The position numbers and the translations under genes are program-made. A stretch of DNA of 64,000 nt. It comes from G963668185 sp963668185. GTDB taxonomy: Bacteria; Chloroflexota; Dehalococcoidia; Lucifugimonadales; G963668185. The notes beneath the pieces were generated by a model. It had not been told where the DNA came from, ran no database searches, and saw nothing but the letters and a program-made list of their open reading frames with translations. Numbering within the stretch: position 1 is the stretch's first letter; every line of letters starts with the position of its first letter. Positions 18,875 through 30,749 of the stretch are shown here, piece after piece. The stretch lies in NCBI GenBank assembly GCA_963668185.1, contig OY764162.1, positions 1,550,001 to 1,614,000 on the forward strand. The letters are read 5' to 3'.

Positions 18875-19648
18875 CTAGAGGATCTGGGACAGGAACAGCT
18901 TGGTGCGATCGTTCTGCGGGTTGGTGAAGAACTCGTCCGGCGGCGCCTGCTCCACGATCACGCCTTCGTCGAACATGACCGCGCGGTCGGCGACCTCCCT
19001 GGCGAAGCCGACCTCGTGGCTGACGATGAGCATCGTCATGCCGGACGTGGCGAGCTCGCGCATTACGTCCAGCACCTCTTTGATCATCTCCGGATCGAGC
19101 GCGGACGTGGGTTCGTCGAACAGCATGATCTTAGGCTGCATCGCGAGGGCCCTGGCGATGGCGACGCGCTGCTGCTGGCCGCCGGAGAGCTCGGACGGGT
19201 ACTTTTCGGCCTGCTCGGGGATGCCGACGCGCTCCAGGAGGCCCATCGCCACCTCCTCGGCCTGGGCGCGGGGCCAGTGCCGCACCTTCATCGGCGCGAG
19301 GGTTATGTTGTTCAGCACGGACAGGTGCGGGAACAGGTTGAAGGACTGGAAGACCATCCCGACCTCTTGCCTGATGGCGTCGATGTTGCGCACGTCGTCG
19401 GTCAGTTCCACGCCGTCAACTATGATGTCGCCCCGCTGATGTTCTTCGAGCCGGTTGATCGTGCGGATGAACGTGGACTTGCCAGAGCCAGACGGGCCGA
19501 GTATGACGACCTTTTCGCCCCGCTTTACGGTGGTGGTCACGCCCTTGAGCACGTGAAAGTCGTCGAACCACTTGTGCACGTCGCGGCAGGTGATGATGTC
19601 GTCAGTCGCCGCCCCGTTCTCCTCGACTGTCTGCATAGCCTCAGCCAT
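18875..19648 (-). CDS. Polar amino acid ABC transporter ATP-binding protein (GlnQ-like), without its permease
   Basis: A 257-residue ATPase. Walker A is GPSGSGKST, the Q-loop is VFQSFNLFPHLSV, the ABC signature is LSGGQQQRVAIARAL and Walker B is IMLFDEPTSALDPE, with the family's LIVSHEVGFA switch. The FNLFPH pattern is typical of glutamine/polar amino acid importers. The ATG at 19648 is preceded by AGGAGAG; the longer frame adds 13 unlikely residues. No permease or binding protein gene lies in the window, so this ATPase must pair with components encoded elsewhere. Confidence 0.88.
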   Translation of the reverse strand: MAEAMQTVEENGAATDDIITCRDVHKWFDDFHVLKGVTTTVKRGEKVVILGPSGSGKSTFIRTINRLEEHQRGDIIVDGVELTDDVRNIDAIRQEVGMVFQSFNLFPHLSVLNNITLAPMKVRHWPRAQAEEVAMGLLERVGIPEQAEKYPSELSGGQQQRVAIARALAMQPKIMLFDEPTSALDPEMIKEVLDVMRELATSGMTMLIVSHEVGFAREVADRAVMFDEGVIVEQAPPDEFFTNPQNDRTKLFLSQIL

Positions 19649-19715
19649 AGTTTTCTCTCCTGCTCCGCATCGAGACGCCTGTCCCAAGCCGCAATTCTAT
19701 CCGGACCGCCGCGGG

Positions 19716-20198
19716 CTAGCGTTCGGGAAAGCCGGTGACGAGCTTGCGGGCGATGGCGATGAACTGGTCCCTCTCGCTCGTCGATATGCCGGCCGTGACC
19801 CTGTCCTCCGCCTCCAAGGCGAGCGCGACCAGCGTCTCCGCCAACTCTTCGCCCTCTTTCGTAAGCTGGAGCATGACCACGCGCCGGTCCGCCCTGGAGC
19901 GCCGCCTGTCCAAGAGGCCTCTGCGGACAAGCGTGTCGGCGGCCCGGCTTATGGACGGTGCATCAAAGGGAACCAGGCGCGCGATTCCGCTGATGGTGTT
20001 CGCCTCGCCCCTGGAACACATGTTGAGGATCACGAACTGCATCATGCTGATCTCGTAAGGTTCGAGGGCCTTCCCCAGTTCTTTGAGGGCCGCGCTGCTC
20101 ACCATCGTGGCCCAGTAGCCGATGACGCTGGGCCGGCGCGGCTCCCGTATGTTCTCCTGTTGTTGAATGGTCATGCTGCTTGTCCCTATGCAGGACAT
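19716..20198 (-). CDS. MarR family transcriptional regulator
   Basis: A 160-residue winged-helix protein. The DNA-binding part includes NTISGIARLVPFDAPSISRA and the wing LLDRRRSRADRRVVMLQLT, the typical D-x-R-x-x wing of MarR proteins. The dimerising ends are N- and C-terminal helices. An internal ATG (MTIQQQEN) 24 bases in could also be the start. It lies 6 bp after the copC-copD gene on the same strand and may control it, although MarR proteins more often sense phenolics or oxidants than copper. Confidence 0.87.
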   Translation of the reverse strand: MSCIGTSSMTIQQQENIREPRRPSVIGYWATMVSSAALKELGKALEPYEISMMQFVILNMCSRGEANTISGIARLVPFDAPSISRAADTLVRRGLLDRRRSRADRRVVMLQLTKEGEELAETLVALALEAEDRVTAGISTSERDQFIAIARKLVTGFPER

Positions 20199-20204
20199 AC
20201 TAGC

Positions 20205-22172
20205 CTATGACAGATTAACCAACAACGCGGCTCCAACCACGAACCCGGCCAGGCCCAGGGCCATCACTCCGGCGCCCGCTCGACTGCGCCAGCCGCCGAG
20301 CGGGAGACCGAAGCCCATGAACAGCACGCCGAGCGCGATCATGCCTGAGCCGAGCAGCAGCTTCGCCGTCTCCGGTGAGCCTGCGATGGCGGCGCTGCTT
20401 GCGGCGTCCGGGCCGACCTCGAAGCGGAACGCGGCGCGGGCGTCGAAGGCGTCCGTGCGGCGCACCACGACCTCGGCCTGCCATGCGCCCACGAGGCTGA
20501 TGAAGGCGTCACCCAGCACGTACCTGGCGTCGTCCGACAGCGCGGCCTCCTGGGCCGGCTCACCAAGGTCCGCGTCCAGATACGCTAGGCGGACAGACAC
20601 GCCGGAGGCGTTGTCGATGGGCGCGCCGAGCCTGTCGCGCAGCGTGACTTCGACGACGTTCGAGCCCACGTGTCCGGGCTGGATACTGAGTTCGATCGAC
20701 GTGCCTTCGACGGTCTCCTCGAACGCGAGCGAGGGCGAAGGACCAAGGCCCTCGCGCGCGGCCACCTGCCGCGCCGGCTCCAGACTCGTGAGGAATCCAA
20801 CGGAGGCCAGCACGAGCACGGCCAGCGCGGCCTCGCCAATAAGCAGCCTGCCGAGCCAACGGCCTGCCGTATCGCTGTTCGCCAGCCTCGGCCGGACCCA
20901 TAGCAGGTTCAGCGCGCCGAGGAACAGCAGCGGCGCCACGAGCATGAGCTTGGCGATGAGCGCGGCGCCGTAAGGGGTGGCCAGCGCGGGTGGCGTGTTC
21001 ACCTGCGCCCATGCTCCAAACACGCCGGTGACCAGCAGCGCCGCCACGCTCAGGAGGGCCACTCCCGTGAATCTCGGTGTCAGCGCGGCGAGGCATCGCC
21101 GCCGGTCGGACGGGGCCAGGTCGCGCCGGGCGAGCGGCACGCTGAGCGCGAAATAGAACAGCGCGCCAACCCAGAAGGCCGAGGCAACGAGATGCAGGTA
21201 GTCGGCGAAGAGCGCGTACGGGCGGATGCCGGCCGTGGCCGCGCCGTGGCTGGTCATGCTGATCGCCCACAGCATCGCGCCGCCGGACGCCAGCACACCG
21301 AGGCGCCCAACGAGGCGCAGTCGGCTGGACCCAGCTTCACCGACGGAACTCCGGCTGAGGACGTGCGGGAAGGCCAGCGAGGCCACCAGGACTATGGCCG
21401 CGAGCATCCGCCACAGCCAGGCCTGGCCCCACGTCGTGTCCGCGATGGTGGACCACGCGGCGGCGCCCAGCGCGCTCAGGGCCGGCGCTTCGTAGATCTG
21501 GCTCGCCTGGAACATCAGGTGGAGCACGGAAGACGCAAGGAACACGGCGCTCGCAGCCCACATCAGCTTCGATGATCGCGAGGCCAGGGCATCGCCCAGC
21601 TTGCGTAATGACTCGATCGATGCGCGTCCGAGCAGGACCGGCCTGGCGACCAGCAGCTCGAATATGGGGCCGCCGACTATTGCCAGCGCGCTCAGGAGAG
21701 TGAGCCATCGCAGGACAGGTTCGGCGGGGAAGTTGAACAGCGGCTTGTCCGGCGCGACCGTCTCCGCCCCGCTCAGCGGCACGCCAACCGAGAACAGGAA
21801 CGAACCGCGGACGAGGTGGCCGTCGACCTTGGACACGTTCCTCCACGCGACGGTGTAGATCCCGTCCGGCAGCGGCTCGACGCCAACCGACGCCGCGGTC
21901 TCGTCGTTGCGGTCGAACAGCGTGGTCCCTGCGTCTACCCGGAAACCTCGCGAGTCGAACACGCGCAGTTCGCTCAGCGCAGGCTCAACAGGTTCGGTGA
22001 ACCAGACCGTGACTCTCTCCGGCGCATCCTGCAGGACGGAGTTGGGCGGTGGATCAGAGCGCGCCAAATCTCCGTGCGCCGACGCCGTCCCCGGATCGGC
22101 CGCGTAGAAGACGAGCACGGCCGCTCCCATGAGCGCAAGCAGCGCCGTGAGAAAGCGCGCACGCTTGCGCAA
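20205..22172 (-). CDS. CopC-CopD fusion, copper resistance/uptake membrane protein
   Basis: A 655-residue protein. A signal peptide is followed by mature AHGDLARSDPPPNSVLQ, the start of a CopC cupredoxin-like domain (the first His of the mature protein is the usual Cu(II) ligand); this domain ends near residue 125. Residues about 150-460 form a CopD domain with eight or so membrane segments and conserved His residues, followed by an extra periplasmic domain and a final membrane segment. The arrangement resembles YcnJ, which imports copper. The start is a TTG at 22172. The gene starts 2 bp after the stop of a secreted membrane-anchored protein gene. Confidence 0.85.
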   Translation of the reverse strand: MRKRARFLTALLALMGAAVLVFYAADPGTASAHGDLARSDPPPNSVLQDAPERVTVWFTEPVEPALSELRVFDSRGFRVDAGTTLFDRNDETAASVGVEPLPDGIYTVAWRNVSKVDGHLVRGSFLFSVGVPLSGAETVAPDKPLFNFPAEPVLRWLTLLSALAIVGGPIFELLVARPVLLGRASIESLRKLGDALASRSSKLMWAASAVFLASSVLHLMFQASQIYEAPALSALGAAAWSTIADTTWGQAWLWRMLAAIVLVASLAFPHVLSRSSVGEAGSSRLRLVGRLGVLASGGAMLWAISMTSHGAATAGIRPYALFADYLHLVASAFWVGALFYFALSVPLARRDLAPSDRRRCLAALTPRFTGVALLSVAALLVTGVFGAWAQVNTPPALATPYGAALIAKLMLVAPLLFLGALNLLWVRPRLANSDTAGRWLGRLLIGEAALAVLVLASVGFLTSLEPARQVAAREGLGPSPSLAFEETVEGTSIELSIQPGHVGSNVVEVTLRDRLGAPIDNASGVSVRLAYLDADLGEPAQEAALSDDARYVLGDAFISLVGAWQAEVVVRRTDAFDARAAFRFEVGPDAASSAAIAGSPETAKLLLGSGMIALGVLFMGFGLPLGGWRSRAGAGVMALGLAGFVVGAALLVNLS

Positions 22173-22174
22173 GG

Positions 22175-22840
22175 CTAGCGCCTCCTTAGCGCCAAGTAGA
22201 GTCCGAGCACTCCCGTTGTACTACCCACTCCGGCGAGGACGAGCGCGACGATGACCAGCAGGTCCGTCCCGGAAGCGTCCTCGGCCATAAGAGCGGCGTC
22301 CTGGGCCTGCTGGGCCGTCTGCATAGCGCCCCTGACGGCGCTCTCCAGCTCGCGCGTCTCAGGAAGCTCCACGGGGAACTGCAGCGCCGCAGATGAAAGC
22401 ACGTCATCGAAATCGCCTCCCCCTCCCTCGGAGATGAAGGTCTCATCTACTATCGTCCCCTCAATTGCGCCAAATACCCTGACCTGGTACACGCCGGCCG
22501 CCGTAGGTATGAAGTCAGCAACGTAGTGGCCGGGTTCGTCCGGCAGGGCTCGGACATTCAGAACCCTGGAGGACTCCGAGGAAACGTGTGTGACTTCCAG
22601 CAGGAGCGAGCCCTGGAGTCCTTCGACCGGAGCTTCAGGACTGCCGGAGGGGAGCCTCGTGACGCGGACCAGCATCGCATTCATGTAGCCTTCGTACGTG
22701 GGCTCCTCCAGCCATCCAACGACCAGCCTGTACTCTCCTACTTCCCGCCCCTCATGGGCAAACGCCGGGCTCCCAGCCATGCCGAGACCGGCCGCAAGCG
22801 ATACGGCCAGCAATGCTCCGACGAAAATCAGCTTTCTCAT
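22175..22840 (-). CDS. Secreted, C-terminally membrane-anchored protein in the copper locus
   Basis: A 221-residue protein. The signal peptide (MRKLIFVGALLAVSLAAGLG, cut near AFA-HEG) gives a mature protein starting with His-Glu, which may bind metal. A beta-sandwich-like part with GHYVADFIPTAAGVYQVRVF resembles YtkA/DUF4198-type copper-associated domains. An Ala/Glu-rich helix and a membrane segment with basic RRR end follow. The start was set at ATG 22840 (GGGAG upstream) because it opens a clean signal peptide; the longer frame adds 62 unlikely residues. It lies 2 bp before copC-copD, suggesting an accessory role in copper handling. No named family was assigned. Confidence 0.72.
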   Translation of the reverse strand: MRKLIFVGALLAVSLAAGLGMAGSPAFAHEGREVGEYRLVVGWLEEPTYEGYMNAMLVRVTRLPSGSPEAPVEGLQGSLLLEVTHVSSESSRVLNVRALPDEPGHYVADFIPTAAGVYQVRVFGAIEGTIVDETFISEGGGGDFDDVLSSAALQFPVELPETRELESAVRGAMQTAQQAQDAALMAEDASGTDLLVIVALVLAGVGSTTGVLGLYLALRRR

Positions 22841-23047
22841 TGGCGCTCCCTTCAATCTTCTACAGTATAGATACATACTCTCGCTATTGCAGGCGTACGG
22901 GAGAATCCGCGACCGTTCCAGGGCAAGACACAAGATACTGCTTAAACAAGGCACTCTTCTTGAAGAGAAGGCGCGCGAAACCGGCTGATAGAATCTTCTC
23001 CTGGACGCCGTCCCACTGGCATACACCGAAGGCGTCCGGGAGCAAGC

Positions 23048-24328
23048 TTGCTTGGAGCCGCCTCGCGATTAGGCAGGGACCGCCGCCGGAAGGTCTTCTA
23101 CGGCTGGTGGATCGTGCTTGCCGGCGGCGTGAGCCAGGCGTACACGGCGGGCGCGTACTGGCAGGGCTTCGGGGCGTTCTTCGACCTGATCCTGGGCCAC
23201 TTCGGCTGGAGCCGGGCTGTTACGTCGGCTGCCGTGTCCATCCAGCGCACCGAGTCCGGCGCGGTCGCCCCGTTCGTCGGCTACTTCATCGACAGGTACG
23301 GGCCGCGCCAGGTGATGCTGATCGGCATCACGATTCTGGGCGTGGGGTTCATCCTCCTGAGCCGTGTCCAGAACCTGTGGCAGTTCTATCTCGCGTTCGT
23401 GGTCATCACGCTCGGCCTGTCGTTCGGCACGTTCATGGTGGTGACGACGTGCATCGCCAACTGGTTCATGGAGAAGCGGGCGCGGGCGCTGGGCCTCGCG
23501 ATGACGGGCACAGGCATAGGCGGGCTGCTGGTGCCGCTGATCATCCTGATCATCAACGCGACGAGCTGGCGGACGGCCCTCGTGATCATAGGAATCGGGT
23601 TCTTCGCGACCGGTCTTCCGGCGGCGTTCATGATGCGCAGGAGGCCGGAAGACCACGGGATGCTGCCGGACGGCCGCAGGCGGCAGGCCAGGGGCGCGGC
23701 GACCGGGTCCGGCGGCCAGGGGAGCGCGCGTTCGCGGGCCGGGCCGGAGCGGGATTTCACGGTGCGGGAGGCTCTAAGGACGCGCTGGTTCTGGCAGTTC
23801 GCCGTGGCCATGGGCGTCGCGCAGATGGCGATGTCCGCGTCCATACACCACATACCGGCGATCACGAGCTTCGGCTTCAGCCTGGGAACGGCGGGGCTTA
23901 TCATCACGGGGTCGTCTCTCACGTCGATGGTGGGCCGGCTGTCGAGCGGGTTCCTGGGGGACGTGGTGGACAAGCGGTACGTCATCGCCGCGAGCATAGT
24001 GTGCCAGGTGGCCGGGCTGCTGTTCCTCGCATACGGCACGTCGATGCCGGTGCTGATCGGGTTCATGCTGTTCTGGGGCCTCGGATGGGGCGGCGGCGTG
24101 CCGGTGCGGTTCGCGATGGTGGCCGACCACTTCGGGCGCAGGAGCTTCGGCTCGATCATGGGATTCCTGGGAACTGTCTCGACGGTCTTCGGGATCGCGA
24201 GTCCGGTGCTCGTGGGCTGGCTTGCGGACGTGCGCGGCGGCGACTACCGGATGCCGCTCATGGTGCTGGCGTTTTCTGTACTGGTGGGCCTGCCGTTGAT
24301 CCTTACCCTGAAAAGCGCGGAGAAGTAG
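23048..24328 (+). CDS. MFS transporter
   Basis: A 426-residue major facilitator with 12 predicted membrane segments. It contains the motif-A-like loop YFIDRYGPRQVMLIG after TM2, a central cytosolic loop rich in Arg/Gly (residues 200-235), and a second-half GFLGDVVDKRYV loop. The N-terminus YGWWIVLAGGVSQAY resembles OxlT-like monocarboxylate MFS proteins. Substrate unknown. The start is a TTG at 23048. The small EamA gene follows 10 bp after the stop. Confidence 0.87.
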   Translation: MLGAASRLGRDRRRKVFYGWWIVLAGGVSQAYTAGAYWQGFGAFFDLILGHFGWSRAVTSAAVSIQRTESGAVAPFVGYFIDRYGPRQVMLIGITILGVGFILLSRVQNLWQFYLAFVVITLGLSFGTFMVVTTCIANWFMEKRARALGLAMTGTGIGGLLVPLIILIINATSWRTALVIIGIGFFATGLPAAFMMRRRPEDHGMLPDGRRRQARGAATGSGGQGSARSRAGPERDFTVREALRTRWFWQFAVAMGVAQMAMSASIHHIPAITSFGFSLGTAGLIITGSSLTSMVGRLSSGFLGDVVDKRYVIAASIVCQVAGLLFLAYGTSMPVLIGFMLFWGLGWGGGVPVRFAMVADHFGRRSFGSIMGFLGTVSTVFGIASPVLVGWLADVRGGDYRMPLMVLAFSVLVGLPLILTLKSAEK

Positions 24329-24338
24329 GGAGGCCAGA

Positions 24339-24755
24339 GTGCATTACATAGTGGGCGCGTTGATCGGCATGGTCAGTTACGGCATCACGGTGACGATGCT
24401 GAAGATGACGTTCCGGACGATTCCGCCGGAAGTGGTGCTCGTGGTAACCAACGTCATCCTGGTGGCCGGAGGCGTGGTCTTCATGCTGTACCGGGGCGAG
24501 AACCTGCTGGAGCACATGACGTGGAGCCGATCGATGCTGTACATGCTGATCGCCAGCGTGATGCTGACGATAGGCATCGCCGCCTACTACATCGCCCTCA
24601 GCCGCGGCCCTGCGTCTGTGGTGACGCCGATATTCGCGATGAACTTCGCGGTGGCGTCGGTGCTGGGGATCTTCCTGCTGAACGAGGCTGTCAGCGTGCA
24701 GAAGATCGCGGGGCTTGCGCTGGCGTGCGGGGCGATCGTGCTGCTGACGCGGTAG
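24339..24755 (+). CDS. Half-size EamA/DMT family membrane protein
   Basis: A 138-residue protein with four to five membrane segments and one EamA-type domain (AYYIALSRGPASVVTPIF and the final KIAGLALACGAIVLLTR). Most DMT transporters have two such domains; single-domain forms work as dimers. It starts with GTG, 10 bp after the MFS gene, so is probably co-transcribed with it. Substrate unknown. Confidence 0.82.
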   Translation: MHYIVGALIGMVSYGITVTMLKMTFRTIPPEVVLVVTNVILVAGGVVFMLYRGENLLEHMTWSRSMLYMLIASVMLTIGIAAYYIALSRGPASVVTPIFAMNFAVASVLGIFLLNEAVSVQKIAGLALACGAIVLLTR

Positions 24756-24784
24756 GCTAGCCGCTCTCCAATCCGTTCGGGAGA

Positions 24785-24860
24785 CCCTTCGACAAGCTCA
24801 GGGCGAACGGATTGGAGGGCGCTTCGCGAAGCGCCCCTACGGCTGGCTCAGGGCGAACGG
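24785..24860 (+). repeat. Composite repeat: family A, family B palindrome, partial second A
   Basis: Family A unit at 24785-24810, perfect palindrome GGGCGCTTCGCGAAGCGCCC at 24817-24836, then CTACGG and a second partial A unit (CTCAGGGCGAACGGATTGG) from 24847. It lies between the convergent EamA and VOC genes. Confidence 0.88.
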
Positions 24861-24902
24861 ATTGGAGAGCGGCCCGAGGCTTGTTCAGGGTATCCGTAGC
24901 GG

Positions 24903-25286
24903 TTAGCCGACGCAGAACTCGTTGTCTTCGGGGTCTGCCATTACGATCCAGAAATCGTTGCCGGCGCTGCCTTCGCCGGTCCGTCTCGCGCCCAAGCCGG
25001 TCAGCCTATCGACTATTGGCGCTAGCTGGCGGCGGCGTTCGTCGAAGGGCACGGTCTTGTCGGCGTTGTGGGGCAGGTCTATGTGCAGCCTGTTCTTGAC
25101 GGTCTTGCCCTCGGGGACGCGCTGGAACAGGATCGGGGGGCGCTTGCCGGTCGGGTCGGAGATGCCGCGGTAGATGTTGTCGGCGCTGGGGCTGCCGCGC
25201 AGTTCGTAGCCGAGCGCCTCGGCCCAGAACTCGGCGATCCGGTTTGGGTCTGCGGCGTCGACGGCGATTTGGACGGTTTCGATCAT
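24903..25286 (-). CDS. VOC (glyoxalase/dioxygenase-like) family protein
   Basis: A 127-residue protein with the two beta-alpha-beta-beta-beta modules of the VOC superfamily. It starts MIETVQIAVDAADPNRIAEFW, a typical N-terminus (the usual metal His is Gln/Val-shifted here, so metal binding is uncertain), and ends VMADPEDNEFCVG, the conserved end of the second module. Members include glyoxalases, dioxygenases and resistance proteins; no function can be assigned. Confidence 0.83.
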   Translation of the reverse strand: MIETVQIAVDAADPNRIAEFWAEALGYELRGSPSADNIYRGISDPTGKRPPILFQRVPEGKTVKNRLHIDLPHNADKTVPFDERRRQLAPIVDRLTGLGARRTGEGSAGNDFWIVMADPEDNEFCVG

Positions 25287-25380
25287 TTGATGATCCCCCT
25301 TGAGAGGATGGCTGCGCCCAAGTGTAACCGATCCGGAAGGTTGGGGCTGCTTCCGGCAGGCTCGGCACCGGACACGCTGT

Positions 25381-25731
25381 CTAATCTACACTTATTCCGC
25401 ATCTTCTCAGTACTTCAACACCATCATCATAATCGGCATCAAAATTCAGTTCTTTTGTTATAGAGATTTCCGACGACAACGAGATAACAGCTAACATATC
25501 GGAGAAAGATTCTGCAAAGTCATTATAGTAGTTTTCGATCCAATCGCATCCAAAGTGGCTTATAGTTCTATCGTATTTGTCCTTTTGGACAACTGGGGTG
25601 AGTGCAGATGGAGATGGGGTGTTTGTAGCTAAGGTTTCCCCAGTGCTGACTTGCTCATTTTGGCATGCCATAAACATGAGAGGGAAAAGTAAGAGCAGCA
25701 ATGATCTAGACACTATCATCCTCCACAACAC
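25381..25731 (-). CDS. Predicted lipoprotein of unknown function, AT-rich
   Basis: Up to 116 residues. A signal peptide (SRSLLLLLFPLMFMAC) ends in a lipobox-like FMAC, after which the chain is hydrophilic and Ser/Thr-rich (NTPSPSALTP) and then acidic (DFAESFSDML..., ending RRCGISVD). Possible starts are GTG 25731, ATG 25719 or GTG 25713; the last has GGAGG at ideal distance. Base composition is clearly more AT-rich than the neighbouring genes, as for the Nmad2 gene nearby. No family recognised. Confidence 0.6.
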   Translation of the reverse strand: MLWRMIVSRSLLLLLFPLMFMACQNEQVSTGETLATNTPSPSALTPVVQKDKYDRTISHFGCDWIENYYNDFAESFSDMLAVISLSSEISITKELNFDADYDDGVEVLRRCGISVD

Positions 25732-25876
25732 TTATGAGATAAACAGAATGAATGATAACAGATCCTTTTCAAGAAGTTCAGGCATCCATTCTGGAGTTGG
25801 GTCAGTGTCGTTCCTCGTAATCATAACAAGGAACGACACTTCAAAGCGACTATTTCTTAGTTACATGCTTGATGAT

Positions 25877-26473
25877 CTAAAAGTCAAGAGGCTTACCAAG
25901 ACAACCACTTGCATCGAAGCTACGGACCCAAGCGATGAAATCCATGACGATAGCGTTATCGTCAAAACGCTTGTGATGCTGTGTTGTATGGCAAACATTG
26001 ATTCCGCTAAACTCAGGAATAACTGGACCATCACCGCCCCAGTAGACGAAGTCATCACTTATGAGGACCTTGTCTTCTTTGGTATCACGTTCCAACTTCT
26101 CATAGTCTTGCCGTCCATCAGGACAACTGTGGTAAGAAGGAACTTGACAGAAACGTCTGGGCCACTTGGGGTCCCTGTAGTAGATGTTATCCCCGCAAGA
26201 GTCTTCTTTATCTGAGGACGTGTTAGGGCGCTTGGCACGGAACCGCGAATCGTTCCAATACTCGTCGAAGGTCATCGCCTCACAGACATGCATCGCGTAC
26301 ACAAGCCGCCCGTTTCTCCCCCTAGTCTTAGATCCTGTACCAATCACCCAATCGCCAATTCTAGCGGCCTTACGAATACGAGGCTTGCAGGTTGCCAATG
26401 TACAGTATCCATGAAATGGGTTGGGAGCGAATCCTGAATCCACCTTTACTATGTATGAAAACAACGTGTTCAT
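25877..26473 (-). CDS. Nucleotide modification associated domain 2 (Nmad2)-like protein
   Basis: A 198-residue protein with the pattern of the Nmad2 family: SYIVKVDSGFAPNPF, GYCTLATCKPRIRKAA and GDWVIGTGSKTRGR near the N-terminus, then YAMHVCEAMTFDEYW. The family was defined from gene contexts of phage and bacterial DNA base-modification systems; its biochemical role is not known. Here no DNA-modification partners sit next to it. The gene is AT-rich compared with the chromosome and lies just downstream of the rRNA/tRNA unit, which suggests acquisition. Recognition is from motif memory. Confidence 0.72.
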   Translation of the reverse strand: MNTLFSYIVKVDSGFAPNPFHGYCTLATCKPRIRKAARIGDWVIGTGSKTRGRNGRLVYAMHVCEAMTFDEYWNDSRFRAKRPNTSSDKEDSCGDNIYYRDPKWPRRFCQVPSYHSCPDGRQDYEKLERDTKEDKVLISDDFVYWGGDGPVIPEFSGINVCHTTQHHKRFDDNAIVMDFIAWVRSFDASGCLGKPLDF

Positions 26474-26585
26474 TCTCTTTCCTTTCTAGTCTAGTTTTAC
26501 ATCTATGCTTGGTACAGTTCTGCAATCTGCGATTTCGCTGTTATCGCATGTTTACCTCCTCGTGAATAGAATTGGGAACGCAGAC

Positions 26586-26611
26586 AGCCCGACTCGAAAG
26601 TGAGTCGGGCT
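26586..26611 (-). terminator. Likely terminator of the 23S-tRNA transcript
   Basis: A perfect 10-bp stem, AGCCCGACTC at 26586-26595 with GAGTCGGGCT at 26602-26611, with a 6-base loop, 15 bp after the tRNA 3' end. The T-run after it is weak. Confidence 0.65.
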
Positions 26612-26626
26612 GCTCTTAGTTTGCGG

Positions 26627-26698
<72 letters not shown>

Positions 26699-26743
26699 AT
26701 GAATATGTGATTGAACCTGTGTGTGGTAGATGGCTCGAAATGT

Positions 26744-29872
<3,129 letters not shown>

Positions 29873-29998
29873 ACATTTGGGGTCATCTATCAAAACCCAC
29901 GAAGTTCAATCAGATATTCGGTTGTTAAGGTACCGGTACGGCCACGGGCGTCCTATTACCGCAAGCGGAACGGGGGCCTGAAAAATGACCGTCCGAGC

Positions 29999-30028
29999 AT
30001 TGTAGGCGAAGCGCGGGGGCCGCGTCAA
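29999..30028 (-). promoter_or_regulatory. Sigma-70-type promoter of the 23S rRNA gene
   Basis: On the minus strand TTGACG (30023-30028) and TACAAT (29999-30004) are separated by 18 bp, about 125 bp upstream of the mature 23S 5' end. The stop codon of the GNAT gene lies within the -35 box. The own promoter fits with a 23S gene unlinked to 16S. Confidence 0.75.
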
Positions 30029-30606
30029 GGCCGATTTTGGGGCGGGCGAACCCCATCCCGGCCTTCCCCAGCAGACTGGGGAAGGGACTTAAGAAAGAGC
30101 GCCATGCGCTCGTCGTCTATGTACTCTCCGTGCAGGATGCGGGTCCTGGGATTGACGCCGCATGGCTGGAAGCCTGCCGATGCGTACAGGCGTCGGGCCG
30201 CCTCGTTGCGAGTTGCAACCTCAAGCTCGATCTGTTCGAGTCCGGGCAGCGCGCCGGCACGTGCTATGGCATCGGACAGGAGGGCCGTGCCGATGCCTCT
30301 TCCCTGCCGTTCGGACGCGACGTACATGCCCCAGAGTTGACCGCGGTGCTTTTCGTTGTCCCGCGCCATCCTGACGAAGCCCACCATGCCGATGAGCTTG
30401 TCATCCAAGTGCGCTCCAAGCGTGAAGTTGTCGGGCGATGCCGCGGCCTGACGGAGGCGTTCCGCCACGAACTCCAGCGTGTACGCGCTCTCGCGCTCGT
30501 GGGTGGAACTGAACGCCTCGGGATGCTCTCGCAGGGCACGCAGGCGTAACGCCTGGAAGTCCGGCGCGTCGTCTTCGTTGAGTTGTCGGATGGTTACGTC
30601 TGGCAT
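30025..30606 (-). CDS. GNAT family N-acetyltransferase
   Basis: A 193-residue GNAT acyltransferase. The acetyl-CoA pyrophosphate-binding loop is in VASERQGRGIGTALL, and the C-terminal RRLYASAGF is the usual strand-helix of the family. Substrate unknown. The ATG at 30606 (MPDVTIRQLNE) is preferred over an upstream TTG. The last 20 or so residues (SAGEGRDGVRPPQNRP) are encoded by a copy of the family C repeat and by the rRNA promoter region, so the native C-terminus probably ended earlier and was extended by the repeat. Confidence 0.86.
   Translation of the reverse strand: MPDVTIRQLNEDDAPDFQALRLRALREHPEAFSSTHERESAYTLEFVAERLRQAAASPDNFTLGAHLDDKLIGMVGFVRMARDNEKHRGQLWGMYVASERQGRGIGTALLSDAIARAGALPGLEQIELEVATRNEAARRLYASAGFQPCGVNPRTRILHGEYIDDERMALFLKSLPQSAGEGRDGVRPPQNRP
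30050..30086. repeat. Dispersed repeat, family C, inside the end of the GNAT gene
   Basis: Reads ACCCCATCCCGGCCTTCCCC followed by AGCAGACTGGGGAAGGG. It matches 7436-7472 with one difference. The stem CCTTCCCCAG/CTGGGGAAGG is intact. Here the repeat supplies C-terminal codons of the GNAT gene. Confidence 0.85.
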
Positions 30607-30749
30607 TGGAGTTCGCAATCCGCAAGCGCGAGCTGTAGTTTTTCTCAGAGACTCATTCTACTGCGGAGCGTTGCAGGCGGGGCGGCTTCGCTGTACGCTG
30701 GCCGCTCCATTCAATGCCCCGATTCGGGGCGCCGATTCAGGAGGTCCGG

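Noticed and set aside
22813..24351. A 512-codon open frame
   Set aside because: It is another frame of the MFS transporter and yields Arg/Gly/His-rich nonsense, while the frame from 23048 has 12 membrane segments.
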